Assembly (NCBI RefSeq): GCF_000503775.1
Contig: NZ_KI629785.1
Coordinates: 1,239,501-1,303,500, forward strand
DNA: 64,000 bases
Direction of reading: 5' to 3'
DNA from: Brevibacillus panacihumi W25
Lineage (GTDB): Bacteria; Bacillota; Bacilli; Brevibacillales; Brevibacillaceae
Shown here: piece after piece, positions 25,553-33,850 of the stretch
Position numbering within the stretch: position 1 is the first letter of the stretch
Layout of the letters: each line of letters starts with the position of its first letter
The notes under the pieces: generated by a model
Database searches by the model: none
Told to the model about the DNA's origin: nothing
What the model saw: only the letters and a program-made list of their open reading frames with translations
Program-made: the position numbers and the translations under genes

Positions 25553-25687
25553 GACTATGCCTCCATTCGTCTGCTTGCCTATTCTCGTGTTTCCAGGTAT
25601 TTCGACATGGGGGGGTTTATTTCCTTGAAACGGGTGGTACTCCGTCTTTAGTGGTGGAAAGGAAAAAGAGGAGAACGCTCAGGCGGG
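25553..25687. other. Start of a 510-bp gene-free interval
   Basis: Between the hydrolase start and the VOC gene at 26063 I see no convincing gene. Short frames there lack ribosome binding sites. The main content is the palindromic element listed next; the rest (25860-26062) is AT-rich and probably holds the VOC promoter, which I could not assign. Confidence 0.4.
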
Positions 25688-25834
25688 TTGGGATCTTTGC
25701 TGGGAGTCATTCCTGGTCGGCTCCATTCCAAAGGCGGAACCGCGGCCAAAAGCAGCCACTTCAATGAAGTGATTCAAGGTTGTCCGCTGAAATCGTGTTC
25801 CGCCTTTTCCATTGCGCCTGGGTCAAGATCCCAA
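25688..25834. repeat. 147-bp imperfect palindromic element
   Basis: Nested inverted repeats share one centre. The outer arms TTGGGATCTT (25688-25697) and AAGATCCCAA (25825-25834) are perfect. The middle arms AAAGGCGGAAC (25730-25740) and GTTCCGCCTTT (25797-25807) are perfect, and a central hairpin CACTTCA-A-TGAAGTG lies at 25757-25771. Such a structure could be a MITE-like element, a structured RNA or a very large terminator. I see no target-site duplication or transposase. Confidence 0.65.
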
Positions 25835-26062
25835 AAGCCTTCGCTTTTCTCCCCTTTTTCCTCGGCCAGCTTATGCCTGTCCTACTGCTGTTATTCAAAA
25901 TAAAGGATTAGACTGAAAAAATATAGTTAACGGGCAGTAATGCGGGATAACAACTTATCTTGTGTCCACACCCAGTGTCTGATGAATGTATGATTTTTTT
26001 TGATTGGAGCCAGATTGTTAGAAGAGCACCAACGTCGCAAGTATCAAAGGAGGCAAAAACGT

Positions 26063-26446
26063 ATGAAAATCGTTGTTACTAGTATATTCGTACAAGATCA
26101 AGACAAGGCTCTGGAGTTTTATACAGAAAAGCTGGGGTTTGTTAAAAAGGAGGACGTTCCAGTCGGAGAATTTAGGTGGATAACCCTTGTTTCTCCCGAA
26201 GAGCAAAACGGTACAGAGCTTGTACTCGAGCCGAATAATCATCCTGCCGCCAAAGAGTATCAAAAGAAGATATTTGCTGATGGCATCCCAGCAACGATGT
26301 TTGGCGTTGCAGATATTAACAAAGAGTATAAACGATTGTTGGAAAACGGCGTGAGGTTTACTATGGAGCCGACAAAAATGGGCGAACTCACATTAGCTGT
26401 CTTCGACGATACATGCGGCAACCTTATACAGATTGTCCAGAAGTAA
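26063..26446 (+). CDS. VOC-superfamily (glyoxalase/bleomycin-resistance-like) protein
   Basis: A 127-residue single-module VOC protein: VTSIFVQDQDKALEFYTEKLGFVKKEDVPVGEFRWITLV at the start, and DDTCGNLIQIVQK at the end. Metal-ligand positions are weak: the usual His in the first strand is replaced by Ser and Glu is absent at the end (LIQI), so it may bind a ligand rather than catalyse. AAAGGAGG precedes ATG 26063. A decayed relative lies 220 bp downstream. Confidence 0.75.
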   Translation: MKIVVTSIFVQDQDKALEFYTEKLGFVKKEDVPVGEFRWITLVSPEEQNGTELVLEPNNHPAAKEYQKKIFADGIPATMFGVADINKEYKRLLENGVRFTMEPTKMGELTLAVFDDTCGNLIQIVQK

Positions 26447-26492
26447 CTTCTACAATGGAAATATACATTGTGAATAAGTACATGTAAGAATA

Positions 26493-26532
26493 CGCTAAAA
26501 CGGCAGCCGACATAAGGGCTGTCGTTTTAGCG
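26493..26532. terminator. Strong hairpin after the VOC gene
   Basis: CGCTAAAACGGCAGCC pairs with GGCTGTCGTTTTAGCG (one mismatch). The stem is long but no T-run follows, so it is a terminator or an mRNA-stabilising hairpin. Confidence 0.5.
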
Positions 26533-26665
26533 CCTAATGGGCAGTAATATACAAATTAGCAATCCATAAGAAACACAAAAAGTACTTTAAGCTTATCATT
26601 GAAAAAACTAAACTTGAAAGCTAATGGGGCGAAATTATCAACCAGCCGCTTACCATGTATGAAAC

Positions 26666-26764
26666 TTTAATGTCGACAATATTGAACTAGCTGTCGCCGA
26701 CCTAAGGCATATGGCCGTCTTTAAGGATCCGGCTGGTAACATGCTGGCGGTTCTAGAAGAGTAA
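26666..26764 (+). pseudogene. 3' remnant of a second VOC-family gene
   Basis: Read from 26666, the frame gives FNVDNIELAVADLRHMAVFKDPAGNMLAVLEE and stop: the end of a VOC protein including the DPAGN turn and the terminal LAVLE strand. Stops interrupt it upstream and there is no start. The rest of the gene is gone or unrecognisable within the 26447-26801 interval. Confidence 0.6.
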
Positions 26765-26801
26765 AGTTTACGCAGGTTCGAGAAATTTAAAAGGAGGTAA
26801 C

Positions 26802-27581
26802 ATGAAAACAACCCAATCAAAAGACGGCACAACCCTAGCATACGATGTGTACGGTAGTGGGCCAGCACTCATCTACATTACGGGTGCTATCTGCTATCGC
26901 TCATTTAAGCCGGTAGTACAAGATGCCAAGGTATTCGCTACTGAATTCACGGTTTATAGCTATGACCGTCGTGGACGCGGTGATAGTGGCAACACACTTC
27001 CTTATTCTATCGAACGTGAAATTGAAGATATCGAAGCCATGATTGACGCAGCCGGCGGCATGGCTTATTTGTATGGCCATTCTTCTGGTGCTGTTTTAGC
27101 ACTTGAGGCTGCATTGCGACTTGGCAGCAAAGTACAAAAGGTAGTTATGTATGATGCGTCATACGTGCACGATGAAATAGAAAAGGCTGAATATAAACAG
27201 TTGAGCCAAACCATACACAAACTTCTCGATGATGGCAAAAACGCAAAAGCAATGGTCACCTTTTTGAAGGGTATTGGTATGCCAAAAGTATTTGTTTTGT
27301 TGTTGCCGCTATTTCCTGGCTGGCGAACTATGAAAGCACTCTCTCCAACACTTGCTTATGATATTGCTCTGACTCAGGACATGCCACCCCTCGAACGAGC
27401 CACTCGGGTTTCCGTACCAACGCAAATCATCGTTGGACAAAAAAGTCCCGCCGCAATACATGATGTCGGCCGCCAACTAGCAAAGGCAATTCCAAGCGCA
27501 ACGTTCGCACAGCTTCCAGGACAAGACCACATGGTTAATGCGAAAAGTCTGCTGCCACTTCTATCGGGCTTTCTCAAGTAA
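26802..27581 (+). CDS. Alpha/beta hydrolase
   Basis: A 259-residue alpha/beta-hydrolase with YDRRGRGDSG after the second strand, the nucleophile elbow GHSSGA (Ser near residue 92), an acid region around VGQKSPAAIHDVG and the catalytic His in GQDHMVN near residue 244. It has no signal peptide. AAAAGGAGG precedes ATG 26802. Proteins of this group are esterases, lactonases or haloperoxidase-like hydrolases; the substrate cannot be inferred. It stands in an AT-rich stretch with decayed genes and may have been acquired. Confidence 0.8.
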   Translation: MKTTQSKDGTTLAYDVYGSGPALIYITGAICYRSFKPVVQDAKVFATEFTVYSYDRRGRGDSGNTLPYSIEREIEDIEAMIDAAGGMAYLYGHSSGAVLALEAALRLGSKVQKVVMYDASYVHDEIEKAEYKQLSQTIHKLLDDGKNAKAMVTFLKGIGMPKVFVLLLPLFPGWRTMKALSPTLAYDIALTQDMPPLERATRVSVPTQIIVGQKSPAAIHDVGRQLAKAIPSATFAQLPGQDHMVNAKSLLPLLSGFLK

Positions 27582-27603
27582 TTTTCTATAGCGTTATTCG
27601 ATC

Positions 27604-27750
27604 ATGGATATTGAACGGAACGAAAGACGAAAGCTCAATCATGACATGACGGCAGCCGGCCAGACGCTCGGTTGCCTTTTCATTAAGCTACGGCAGGATA
27701 CCGACAGTAAGGAAGCGAAATCGATTGAGGCACAATTTTCATCATTTTAG
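27604..27750 (+). other. Possible 49-codon ORF fragment
   Basis: ATG 27604 opens MDIERNERRKLNHDM and runs to TAG 27750 without a clear ribosome binding site. I do not recognise it. It could be the tail of a lost gene in this decayed segment. Confidence 0.2.
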
Positions 27751-27770
27751 TTCTTGAAAGGAGAAGAGAA

Positions 27771-28263
27771 ATGGCAGAGATTCTTTTGTTTCGACGGTCA
27801 TTTGTTTACCACGATCGAGGATGGCATGGCCTATGTCAATGAGATCGGCTTCGAAGAGATAACAGAGCGAGGTATACGTGTAGCCAGTGAGTTTCCGCGT
27901 GAGATCATCTACGCGGGGTTTTCGCTCGGTGTTGTTGCGGCTCAGAAGCTCGCTCAGACTCGTGAAGGCGCTCGTGGCGCATTGTTGTTTTACTCTTGCG
28001 TTCCGACATCGATGTTCGGATCTCCCTGGCCGGCGGAACTGCCGGTGCAGATTCACGGCATGGACGCTGATCCCTACTTCGTTGATGGGGGCGACATTGA
28101 GGCGGCACGCGAGCTCGTGGCTACAGCCGATCATGCCGAACTCTTTTTGTACCCAGGAAATCAGCACTTCTTCGCAGATAGCAGTTTGCCGTCATATGAC
28201 GCCAACGCAACGACGCTGCTGTTGCAGCGTGTACTCGAATTCCTCCAGCATTTGGATAACTGA
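27771..28263 (+). pseudogene. Dienelactone-hydrolase-family gene with an internal deletion
   Basis: ATG 27771 has a GAAAGGAG site and starts MAEILLF, the standard opening of this family, but the frame then ends within 25 codons. Another frame continues FDGHLFTTIEDGMAYVNEIGF to LEFLQHLDN at 28263, including the nucleophile elbow GFSLG and the late GNQHFF His. About 30 residues between the first strand and FDGH are missing, and the junction is out of frame, so the gene looks broken. The remaining frame can be opened only from a weak upstream start near 27754. Confidence 0.7.
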
Positions 28264-28309
28264 GCGTTTGCTACGGGCAGATTACGTTAATGATCTTCAT
28301 TTTATTTAG

Positions 28310-28340
28310 TTGCATGCAAAAACCATGTATGTAGTATGAT
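28310..28340. promoter_or_regulatory. Palindrome TTGCATGCAA with possible promoter
   Basis: The perfect 10-bp palindrome TTGCATGCAA (28310-28319) resembles MarR-family operators. A TATGAT at 28335-28340 could be the -10 of the gene at 28412. No MarR gene lies nearby in the window. Confidence 0.3.
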
Positions 28341-28411
28341 CGATGTGTTAGTTATTGTATGATGGGTAATATACTGACTGCCTGAATAGGTATTTAACAT
28401 AGGAGGATTGA

Positions 28412-28981
28412 ATGTCCTGGAGCAAATTGAAGCAAAATCTGGAGAGTTTTCTCTGTCCTGCGTTACATGGAAGGGTTGAATACCGTGCAACCGGCTATCG
28501 CTATTTACCGGATAAAGCAGGCCTTTGTTATATTGCGGTAGATAAAAAGAATGTATTCAATATGAGTGATAAAACTACTTTAATCAAATGGTATCAGACG
28601 GAGCTGGAAATTAAGAATGATCCAGATATCCAAATTCCTATCAGCAATGAAGAAATTGAAGCTGTCAGAAAAGATACCAAGGGAACAGTTCCGGAGGATC
28701 GTCTAAAAGTAATTGCAAGAAATAGAAAGATTTCAGAATATGCAAAGGAGCTTTTGTTAGCACAAGTATCATTAAGTAAATCAAATTTTAGTAGTGTAGC
28801 TAATCAATTTTTATCCCTTTCTATAGAAGAAAGCATGGAGAGCAATGATATACTATTGAATATTCTAGCTTTGGTGGACAGACGAGTTGGAAAAAAGCGA
28901 ATTTTAAACATGGCTGAGAAAATGAAGGTAAAGCATCCAATCGTGCAGTATTTTTATGAACTACGTCTTAGTACCTTATGA
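28412..28981 (+). CDS. Uncharacterised protein (SF0329-like)
   Basis: A 189-residue soluble protein. The N-terminus WSKLKQNLESFLCPALHGRVEYRATGYRY and the late ILALVDRRVGKKRIL segment match my memory of small uncharacterised Bacillales proteins sometimes named SF0329 family. No catalytic motif is visible and the function is unknown. AGGAGG precedes ATG 28412. The gene is markedly more AT-rich than its neighbours, which suggests recent acquisition. Confidence 0.55.
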   Translation: MSWSKLKQNLESFLCPALHGRVEYRATGYRYLPDKAGLCYIAVDKKNVFNMSDKTTLIKWYQTELEIKNDPDIQIPISNEEIEAVRKDTKGTVPEDRLKVIARNRKISEYAKELLLAQVSLSKSNFSSVANQFLSLSIEESMESNDILLNILALVDRRVGKKRILNMAEKMKVKHPIVQYFYELRLSTL

Positions 28982-29078
28982 AAACAAATAACAAGAAAAT
29001 GTAGCTGAGCAACCACTGAAGCCCACTCAAAATCTCACGAGGAATGTGATGAGGATATGGTTAAGGCAGTGGATCAAG

Positions 29079-29114
29079 CCTCCTAAAACGATGAATCACG
29101 ATCATTTTAGGAGG
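29079..29114 (+). promoter_or_regulatory. RBS-sequestering hairpin (attenuator) of the cat gene
   Basis: CCTCCTAAAA (29079-29088) and TTTTAGGAGG (29105-29114) form a perfect 10-bp stem that buries the AGGAGG site of cat. A translated leader starts upstream (ATG 29049, GAGG site) and runs through the 5' arm. This is the drug-inducible translational attenuator design established for cat genes. Confidence 0.8.
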
Positions 29115-29123
29115 GAACCAAAC

Positions 29124-29786
29124 ATGATTTTCCATCCCATTGACATGGATACCTGGAGCAGAAAGCCTTATTTCGACCATTACCTGAACAACGCCAGATG
29201 CACCTTTAGCATGACGGCCAACATCGACATTACCCGGCTGCTTCCCGAGCTGAAAAGAAACGGATATAAGCTGTATCCGGCGCTGATTTACATGCTTACG
29301 ACGGTCATGAACCGTCACACCGAGTTTAGGATGGGCTATGATACGGATGGCTACGTAGGTTATTGGGAAAGCATGTTTCCCAGCTACACCATTTTCCATG
29401 AAGACGATAAGACTTTCAGCAGCATCTGGACAGCACACCACGAAGATTTTCATGTCTTCCACGAGCGCTACCTTGCCGATCTCGCTGTGTTTGGAGAGAT
29501 CAAGCAATTCACTCCCAAGTCCAATGAACCGCCATACACGTTTCCCATCTCGTGCGTGCCGTGGGTGAGCTTCACTGGCTTCAACCTGAACATTTACAAC
29601 GAGGGGACCTACCTCTCGCCTGTCTTTACGATCGGAAAATACTTCAGGCAGGCTGACAGCATCTTACTGCCGTTAGCGGTGCAAATGCACCACGCCGTGT
29701 GCGACGGGTATCATGCCAGTCTGCTTGTGCAAGAAATGCAAGCTCTAGCTGACGCTGTCGCCACGTGGCTGCCGTGCAGTAAATAA
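29124..29786 (+). CDS. cat: Chloramphenicol acetyltransferase (CatA family)
   Basis: A 220-residue enzyme, the normal length, starting MIFHPIDMDTWSRKPYFDHY. It has the catalytic motif HHAVCDGYH near residues 189-197, with the active His second in the pair, and the structural PWVSFTGFNLN region. It acetylates chloramphenicol with acetyl-CoA as a cytoplasmic trimer. ATG 29124 has AGGAGG 9 nt upstream, inside the attenuator stem. The leader ORF from 29049 is in frame with cat and has no stop, so an N-terminally extended form (25 extra residues) is also possible. Confidence 0.9.
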   Translation: MIFHPIDMDTWSRKPYFDHYLNNARCTFSMTANIDITRLLPELKRNGYKLYPALIYMLTTVMNRHTEFRMGYDTDGYVGYWESMFPSYTIFHEDDKTFSSIWTAHHEDFHVFHERYLADLAVFGEIKQFTPKSNEPPYTFPISCVPWVSFTGFNLNIYNEGTYLSPVFTIGKYFRQADSILLPLAVQMHHAVCDGYHASLLVQEMQALADAVATWLPCSK

Positions 29787-29803
29787 ACGAATACAATGTA
29801 CAA

Positions 29804-29855
29804 AAGCGACAGCCCCGGACATGGCGATCCATGCACCGAGCTGTCGCTTCGTTTC
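29804..29855. terminator. Terminator between cat and the acyl-CoA synthetase gene
   Basis: AAGCGACAGC (29804-29813) pairs with GCTGTCGCTT (29840-29849) with an inner CATGG/CCATG stem. A T-rich tail follows on the plus strand. Confidence 0.75.
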
Positions 29856-29940
29856 TTTCCTTTGCATACGATCGATCTAACGCATCCGGAGCAGTTTGAC
29901 CCTGCGGTGTCTGCTCCCTCGGAACATCTGGCTCTCCCTG

Positions 29941-31533
29941 TTACTCCTTGCCTTCGGGAGCTGCGTTGGCCAATTCCTGTTCGCGCAGCGTTCTGCGCAG
30001 GATTTTGCCTACTGCTGTCTTTGGCAGAGCGTCCCGGAATTCCACGATGCGCGGCACCTTGTAGGCAGCCATGTTTTCACGGCAATAGGCGATCAGATCC
30101 TCTGTCGTCAGACTGGCATCTGGCTTGAGAACCACGACAGCCTTCACGCTCTCACCCAGGTATGCGTCAGGAACACCAATCACCACCGCTTCCATGACAG
30201 CCGGATGCTGGTACAGCACTTCTTCCACTTCGCGCGGATAAATATTGAAGCCGCCAGCGATGATCATATCTTTTTTGCGATCGACGATGTAATAGTAATC
30301 CTCCTCGTCGCGGTAGGCGATGTCACCGGTGTACAGCCATCCATCCCGGAGGACCTGTTCCGTCTCTGCCGGCATATTCCAATACCCGCTCATCACCTGC
30401 GGACCGCGAATTACCAGCTCTCCGGCTTCTCCTGGCGGAAGCTCTCGCATTCCGTCCTGCAAATCCACGATTTTGGCTTCCGTGTTCAAAATGGCCTTGC
30501 CCACAGAGCCCGCCTTTTGTTTGTCAATTGGATTAAAATGCGTCACAGGCGAGGCTTCCGACAATCCGTAGCCCTCCATGATGGTAGCTCCTGTCTTCGC
30601 TGTAAATTCCTTGAGGATCTCTACCGGCAGGGGCGCAGACCCGCTCAGGCAGTAACGGATCGAGGAAAGCCCGTAATCCGCAGCTTGGGGATGAGCGTTC
30701 ACGGCTACATACATCGTCGGGACTCCCGGGAAGAGTGTCGGTTTGGTATCCCGGATCGTCTCCAGCACCTCATCCCGATCAAAACGAGGGAGCAGAATAA
30801 GCTGGGAACCGTCCAGCACCCCCATGTTCATACACACGGTCATGCCATACACGTGAAAGAGTGGAATCACTGTCAGAATGCGGTCCTGGTCTTCTTCGTC
30901 GCTTTTATCTTTGGCGCCTTTGAGGATTCCTGAGATCTGGAAGGCGTTGTAGACGAGATTTCTGTGGGTGAGCATGGCGCCCTTGGAGCGGCCCGTCGTC
31001 CCTCCGGTGTACTGCAGCACGGCAATGTCATCCGCAGTCAAGGGAACGCTCGGCAACAATTCTCCTGATCCGAACAACGCTTCAAACAGGATGGTGTTTC
31101 CGCTGTAGACGTCTCCTCTTGGAGGCAGCTCCACGATGATTTTCTTCAGATTGGCTGCCAGGGACACTTTTTCCACCGCAGGGAGCAACGGCGCGAATAC
31201 CACGATGGCTTTCGCTCCAGAGTCTCCGAGATAATGCTCCAGCTCGGCGGGGACTGCCATCGGGGTGATCTGGACGACGATCCCTCCGGCCTGCAAGATC
31301 CCGTAGTACGCAATCGGAAATTGCGGGCAATTGGGGAGCATCAACCCGACGCGATCCCCTTTTTCAATTCCCAAATCCCGCAATCCGGCTGCAAAGCGGC
31401 GCACACGTTCTGTCAGCGTCCGATAATCCATCTGCATTCCTTTGAAATATACAGCACTTCTTTCCGGGTAGCGCTCGCAGGTGGAGGCCAGCAATTCTGG
31501 CAAGGTTGCCTGCGTCATGTCTAGTTGTGACAT
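29941..31533 (-). CDS. Long-chain fatty-acid-CoA ligase (AMP-forming)
   Basis: A 530-residue adenylate-forming enzyme with the P-loop YTGGTTGRSKGAMLTHRN near 165-182, the A5 motif GYGLSEASP, the hinge YTGDIAYRDEEDYYYIVDRKKDMIIAGGFNIYP region near 400-430, and the C-terminal Lys in PKTAVGKILRRTL near 510. It activates a carboxylic acid (probably medium or long chain) to its CoA thioester. ATG 31533 has an AAGGGAG site. It is monocistronic, so the physiological substrate is open. Confidence 0.87.
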   Translation of the reverse strand: MSQLDMTQATLPELLASTCERYPERSAVYFKGMQMDYRTLTERVRRFAAGLRDLGIEKGDRVGLMLPNCPQFPIAYYGILQAGGIVVQITPMAVPAELEHYLGDSGAKAIVVFAPLLPAVEKVSLAANLKKIIVELPPRGDVYSGNTILFEALFGSGELLPSVPLTADDIAVLQYTGGTTGRSKGAMLTHRNLVYNAFQISGILKGAKDKSDEEDQDRILTVIPLFHVYGMTVCMNMGVLDGSQLILLPRFDRDEVLETIRDTKPTLFPGVPTMYVAVNAHPQAADYGLSSIRYCLSGSAPLPVEILKEFTAKTGATIMEGYGLSEASPVTHFNPIDKQKAGSVGKAILNTEAKIVDLQDGMRELPPGEAGELVIRGPQVMSGYWNMPAETEQVLRDGWLYTGDIAYRDEEDYYYIVDRKKDMIIAGGFNIYPREVEEVLYQHPAVMEAVVIGVPDAYLGESVKAVVVLKPDASLTTEDLIAYCRENMAAYKVPRIVEFRDALPKTAVGKILRRTLREQELANAAPEGKE

Positions 31534-31665
31534 CAACAACACTCCCTTTCACGTGAATAGGCTGATTCTGTATATATAATTCAAAGATAATGGGTCGAAT
31601 TCCTCTCTCTTTTGTCCTCCATCATGAAAAAACAGGGAAGACGACCGACGCTCGGGATCCATCCT

Positions 31666-32997
31666 TTAGTCCGGATCAGTTACAGGTATCCAGCCCGTCA
31701 GCAATGCCCCACCCTCCGCATGATTGCCTGCGGCCAGATCCCCTCCGTGCCGCCTCATAATTCTCTGCGAAATGGTCAGCCCTAGTCCGCTGCCCCCCGT
31801 AGAACGGTTTCTGGACGCATCGCCACGATAAAGAGGATCAAAAACCCGTTGCAGCTCTTCCGACGAGAAGCCCGGCCCAGTATCACGTATCGTAAACATC
31901 ACTTTCTTCTCTTCTTTCTGGCATTGAACAACAATATCACCATGGGCGGGTGTATGTCTGACGGCATTTTCCAGCAGATTGTTCACGGCTCGCTCCAATA
32001 AGTGCGTGTCACCGATGATGGTGCAAGGTTCTGCAAAATGGCTCGTGATCGAGATGTGCTTTTGCTGAGCACGCGGGTTCAAGCTGTCAATCGACTTCTG
32101 GAGTATGAGAGCAAGATCAACAGACTTGCTGCTCAATTCCGTCTCCAGATACTCCATCTTGGTAAAGGTGAAAAGGTCCTCTACCAGCAGGCCCAGCTGC
32201 TCCGCTTTTTCCTTGCAAACCGCCACATATTTCGATCGTTTTTCCGGTGTTTGGGCAATGCCTTGTTCCAGACCATCCAAATAACCGCGCAAGGCGAACA
32301 ACGGTGTTCGTAAATCATGCGCGACAGCCGCGATCATGAAGCGGCGTTCTTCCTCCAGTGCCACTTGTTTCTGATGCGACTTTTGCAGTCCTTTGACCAT
32401 CACCTCAAATCCATCGCGGACTTCGGCTATTTCGGTGATCCTGGACATGGGCAGCTGCACATCCCAATCTCCTGCGGCAATTTGTCTAGCCGCCACGCTC
32501 ATCTGCTCGAGAGGCTTTAGAAGGAGCCTTCTCATCACCACTGCGACAATAAAAAAGGCCAGTAAAAGTCCAGCAACCGCCGCAATGATTTGGACCGTAT
32601 TTGATTTCGGCACGTACATGACAACCTTCCCAAGTACACGACCGTCCTCTATGATGGTGAACCGCTCCGTTGACTGCGAGGCATGATCGTGTTCTGGATT
32701 GGAGCGATAGATTTCTTGATCTGACGCAGAGAAAAGCGTCACTTCCAGCTTTGCTTCCTGAAGCAGGCTATCCAGTTGGTTTTGCCAATTCGGATCCATC
32801 CATTTGTCCGAGTTGGTTTGGATCAGGTTCATCGTTTCGGTCTGCTGTCTTTGAAAAACCTCATGTTGCGGCTGATTTGTTGCAAAGCTCAGCGTGCCTG
32901 TTTCCATGAAATGAGCTGTCAAAAAGAACCACCACGGCATGTTGAGGATGAAAAATAGGCAAAGCATGGAAACCGTACGAATGCGAAGTGTTCTCAT
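31666..32997 (-). CDS. Membrane sensor histidine kinase
   Basis: A 443-residue kinase with a first membrane segment near residues 8-30, an extracellular loop of about 100 residues, a second segment near 135-158, a HAMP linker, the phospho-acceptor AVAHDLRTPLFALRG (His near 230), N-box NNLLENAVRHTP and G-boxes DTGPGFS and GGSGLGLTIS. It follows the response regulator gene by one base. The extracellular loop has no domain I recognise. It probably signals to the regulator that faces the DJ-1/PfpI gene. Confidence 0.87.
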   Translation of the reverse strand: MRTLRIRTVSMLCLFFILNMPWWFFLTAHFMETGTLSFATNQPQHEVFQRQQTETMNLIQTNSDKWMDPNWQNQLDSLLQEAKLEVTLFSASDQEIYRSNPEHDHASQSTERFTIIEDGRVLGKVVMYVPKSNTVQIIAAVAGLLLAFFIVAVVMRRLLLKPLEQMSVAARQIAAGDWDVQLPMSRITEIAEVRDGFEVMVKGLQKSHQKQVALEEERRFMIAAVAHDLRTPLFALRGYLDGLEQGIAQTPEKRSKYVAVCKEKAEQLGLLVEDLFTFTKMEYLETELSSKSVDLALILQKSIDSLNPRAQQKHISITSHFAEPCTIIGDTHLLERAVNNLLENAVRHTPAHGDIVVQCQKEEKKVMFTIRDTGPGFSSEELQRVFDPLYRGDASRNRSTGGSGLGLTISQRIMRRHGGDLAAGNHAEGGALLTGWIPVTDPD

Positions 32998-32998
32998 G

Positions 32999-33685
32999 TT
33001 AACCTCCCTCGAAGCGATACCCTACTCCCCATACATTGACCAGGTATTGCGGATGATTCGGATCGGATTCGATTTTCTCGCGAAGCCGACTGATATGAAC
33101 CCGGATCGTATGCTTGTCGCCTACTCCATCCCAAAATTTCTCAAGTAATTGTTCATAGGAAAAAACATGTCTCGGGTGTTCCACAAATAATCGAAACAGC
33201 TCGTATTCCCTCGGTGTAAGCACGATGCTGTTCCCGTCCACGAATATTTCTCTTGTGGACAGGTTTACTTTGAGACGCCCATATTCTACGATCCTTCCAT
33301 TCGATTGCTGCTGGGTAGTGGAGCGGCGCAATACTGCTTTTACTCTGGCAATAATCTCCCCCGGTGAAGCCGTCTTGACGATATAATCGTCGCCGCCGAG
33401 AGTCAGCCCGCGAATCTTGTCCACATCATCGCTGCGAGCGCTTAGGAAAAGGATCGGAACATTGCTCTGCGCACGAACCCGACGGCATAACTCAAAGCCA
33501 TTTTGACCCGGCATCATGATGTCAAGGATGATGCAATGAATGGCGCTCTGCTGAAACGCTGCCCATGCTTGTTCGGTATCACAAGCAGTAATGACGTGAA
33601 AATGTTCATTCTCCAAAAAGTCTCGCAATAGTTCAACAATACTAGGGTCATCATCTACAACCAGTATCGTGTTGAGAGCATTCAT
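32999..33685 (-). CDS. OmpR-family response regulator
   Basis: A 228-residue regulator: receiver domain with ILVVDDDPS (acidic pocket), the phospho-acceptor Asp in CIILDIMMPG near residue 53 and the conserved Lys in GGDDYIVKTASPGEI (KT rather than the usual KP), then a winged-helix DNA-binding domain (LTPREYELFRLFVEHPRHVFSYEQLLEKFW onwards). ATG 33685 has an AAAGGTGG site. The longer frame from 33790 would run through the divergent control region. A 9-bp direct repeat upstream is a candidate binding site. Confidence 0.87.
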   Translation of the reverse strand: MNALNTILVVDDDPSIVELLRDFLENEHFHVITACDTEQAWAAFQQSAIHCIILDIMMPGQNGFELCRRVRAQSNVPILFLSARSDDVDKIRGLTLGGDDYIVKTASPGEIIARVKAVLRRSTTQQQSNGRIVEYGRLKVNLSTREIFVDGNSIVLTPREYELFRLFVEHPRHVFSYEQLLEKFWDGVGDKHTIRVHISRLREKIESDPNHPQYLVNVWGVGYRFEGG

Positions 33686-33748
33686 GAATATCCCACCTTT
33701 GCTTTTCCAGTCTATCATTTTTTCTGCAAGAACTATCGGAACCACGCA

Positions 33749-33779
33749 TTTTGTGATGGTTTGTTTACTATTTTGTGAT
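33749..33779. repeat. Direct repeat TTTTGTGAT x2 in the divergent control region
   Basis: TTTTGTGAT at 33749-33757 and 33771-33779, 22 bp start to start. Two direct half-sites about two turns apart are typical for OmpR-family dimers. Confidence 0.5.
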
Positions 33780-33850
33780 TCTCTTGCCACATCCTTTGAG
33801 ATATTCCATTGCTATCATTCGAGGCGAGCACAGAAAAGGAGGATGTCTGA

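Noticed and set aside
27604-27750. A functional regulator gene of 49 codons
   Set aside because: There is no ribosome binding site and no recognisable domain, so it is listed only as a possible fragment.
25681-29800. A complete transposon or genomic island
   Set aside because: No transposase, integrase, terminal repeats with target duplication or attachment site could be found. Only patchy composition, decayed genes and one palindrome are visible.
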